Under the pieces are notes generated by a model. That model was not told where the DNA came from, did no database searches, and saw only the letters and a program-made list of their open reading frames with translations. DNA of 6,200 nucleotides, taken from positions 1 to 6,200 of the forward strand of contig JACDAR010000165.1 of NCBI GenBank assembly GCA_013695335.1, in the 5' to 3' direction. This DNA is from Rubrobacter sp. GTDB lineage: Bacteria; Actinomycetota; Rubrobacteria; Rubrobacterales; Rubrobacteraceae. Every line of letters begins with the position of its first letter. Position 1 is the stretch's first letter. Both the position numbers and the translations under genes were made by a program. Shown here in pieces: positions 5,769-6,200 of this stretch.

Positions 5769-6200
5769 TCAGGTAGCCAGGTACGGCGTGGTGCCGAAGT
5801 GGGTTGGGCCTGTGGAGGCTGGAAACATCGTAGCGTCGCCAAGCTCCATCCGCAGCCGATCCGTGCGTCCCGTGAAGCCGAACTCCGCGAAGAGACCCCG
5901 TACCTGGCCCGTTCCTTCGGTAGAGATTGCCTCGAACGGCTTTCCTGGTTCGCCGTCGCGCAGGGCGCGGGAAAGAAGCATCCGGGCCACGTCAGGTGAC
6001 GCGGCGAGGAACGGCCCGATGTGGGTCGCGCGGGGCGACGAACTGCGAACGAGGTAGCCATTCACCCTTCCCGAAGCATCCCTGGCGAGGAGACCCCCGC
6101 CCGGGTGCAGCCTCAAGGCGGCGAAGATGAGCGCGGAACGGTCGGCTCCATAGGACCAGAGATCCAGGCCATAGACTTCCGGCAGGTCTCGCAGCAGCAT
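5769..6200 (-). CDS. GNAT-family N-acetyltransferase, C-terminal part (cut by window edge)
   Basis: GNAT enzymes transfer an acetyl group from acetyl-CoA to an amine. The visible 143 residues correspond to the second half of a two-domain GNAT protein (the Acetyltransf_18-like C-terminal domain), usually about 280 residues in all. Supporting segments are LWSYGADRSALI near the edge, a strand GLLARDASGRVNGYLVR, then GPFLAASPDVARMLLSRAL, the beta-strand plus helix common in this domain, and the terminal FAEFGFTGRTDRLRMELG, a typical GNAT ending ('GF' before the last strands). The acetyl-CoA-binding loop of the first domain should lie beyond the window. The codon at 6200-6198 is an ATG but need not be the start, because the frame is open to the edge. 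It is upstream of the lipoprotein gene on the same strand, 102 bp away, so co-transcription is possible but not evident. The substrate cannot be told. Confidence 0.75.
   Translation of the reverse strand: MLLRDLPEVYGLDLWSYGADRSALIFAALRLHPGGGLLARDASGRVNGYLVRSSSPRATHIGPFLAASPDVARMLLSRALRDGEPGKPFEAISTEGTGQVRGLFAEFGFTGRTDRLRMELGDATMFPASTGPTHFGTTPYLAT

Noticed and set aside
1..6200. Search for tRNA or rRNA genes, CRISPR arrays, IS ends, direct-repeat att sites and defence or toxin genes
   Set aside because: Reading both strands, I saw no spaced direct repeats, terminal inverted repeats, transposase or integrase motifs, or tRNA-like folds. Almost all sequence is explained by ordinary genes.

Overview
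This is a 6.2 kb piece of a GC-rich bacterial chromosome with densely packed genes, short gaps and GTG/TTG starts. It looks like ordinary chromosome rather than a mobile or defence island. Gene content and style suggest a deep-branching actinobacterium, possibly Rubrobacter-like: Arg/Gly-rich proteins, a lipoprotein that appears to join AMIN-like and Gmad2 domains, and two genes with a -10-like hexamer almost touching a possible start codon. That placement is inference; no rRNA or other marker gene is present.

Layout: (1) 1-509, minus strand, is the N-terminal third of an aldehyde dehydrogenase of the succinate-semialdehyde type, running off the left edge. (2) 510-616 is a 107 bp divergent intergenic region, AT-rich for this window, that should hold promoters in both directions. 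(3) 617-4628, plus strand, is a tight four-gene run with gaps of 12, 27 and 7 bp: queG (epoxyqueuosine reductase, last step of queuosine synthesis), a J-domain protein with a basic linker and about four membrane helices, a small membrane protein ending in a zinc ribbon, and a cytosolic-looking M2/M3-type zinc oligopeptidase. The spacing suggests one transcript. (4) 4629-4667 is a 39 bp convergent junction with no clear terminator hairpin. (5) 4668-5666, minus strand, is a lipoprotein with an AMIN-like and a Gmad2-like domain. (6) 5667-5768 is a 102 bp spacer. (7) 5769-6200, minus strand, is the C-terminal part of a GNAT-type acetyltransferase running off the right edge.

How the genes might work together: the central run mixes tRNA modification with what could be protein quality control (J-protein co-chaperone, zinc-ribbon membrane protein, peptide-degrading enzyme). 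Each piece is recognisable or describable, but the functional link is only suggested by co-location. I found no tRNA, rRNA, CRISPR array, insertion sequence, attachment site or toxin/defence system, and no convincing evidence of a new system. The most worthwhile leads are the uncharacterised J-domain/4-TM protein and the zinc-ribbon membrane protein in the operon.
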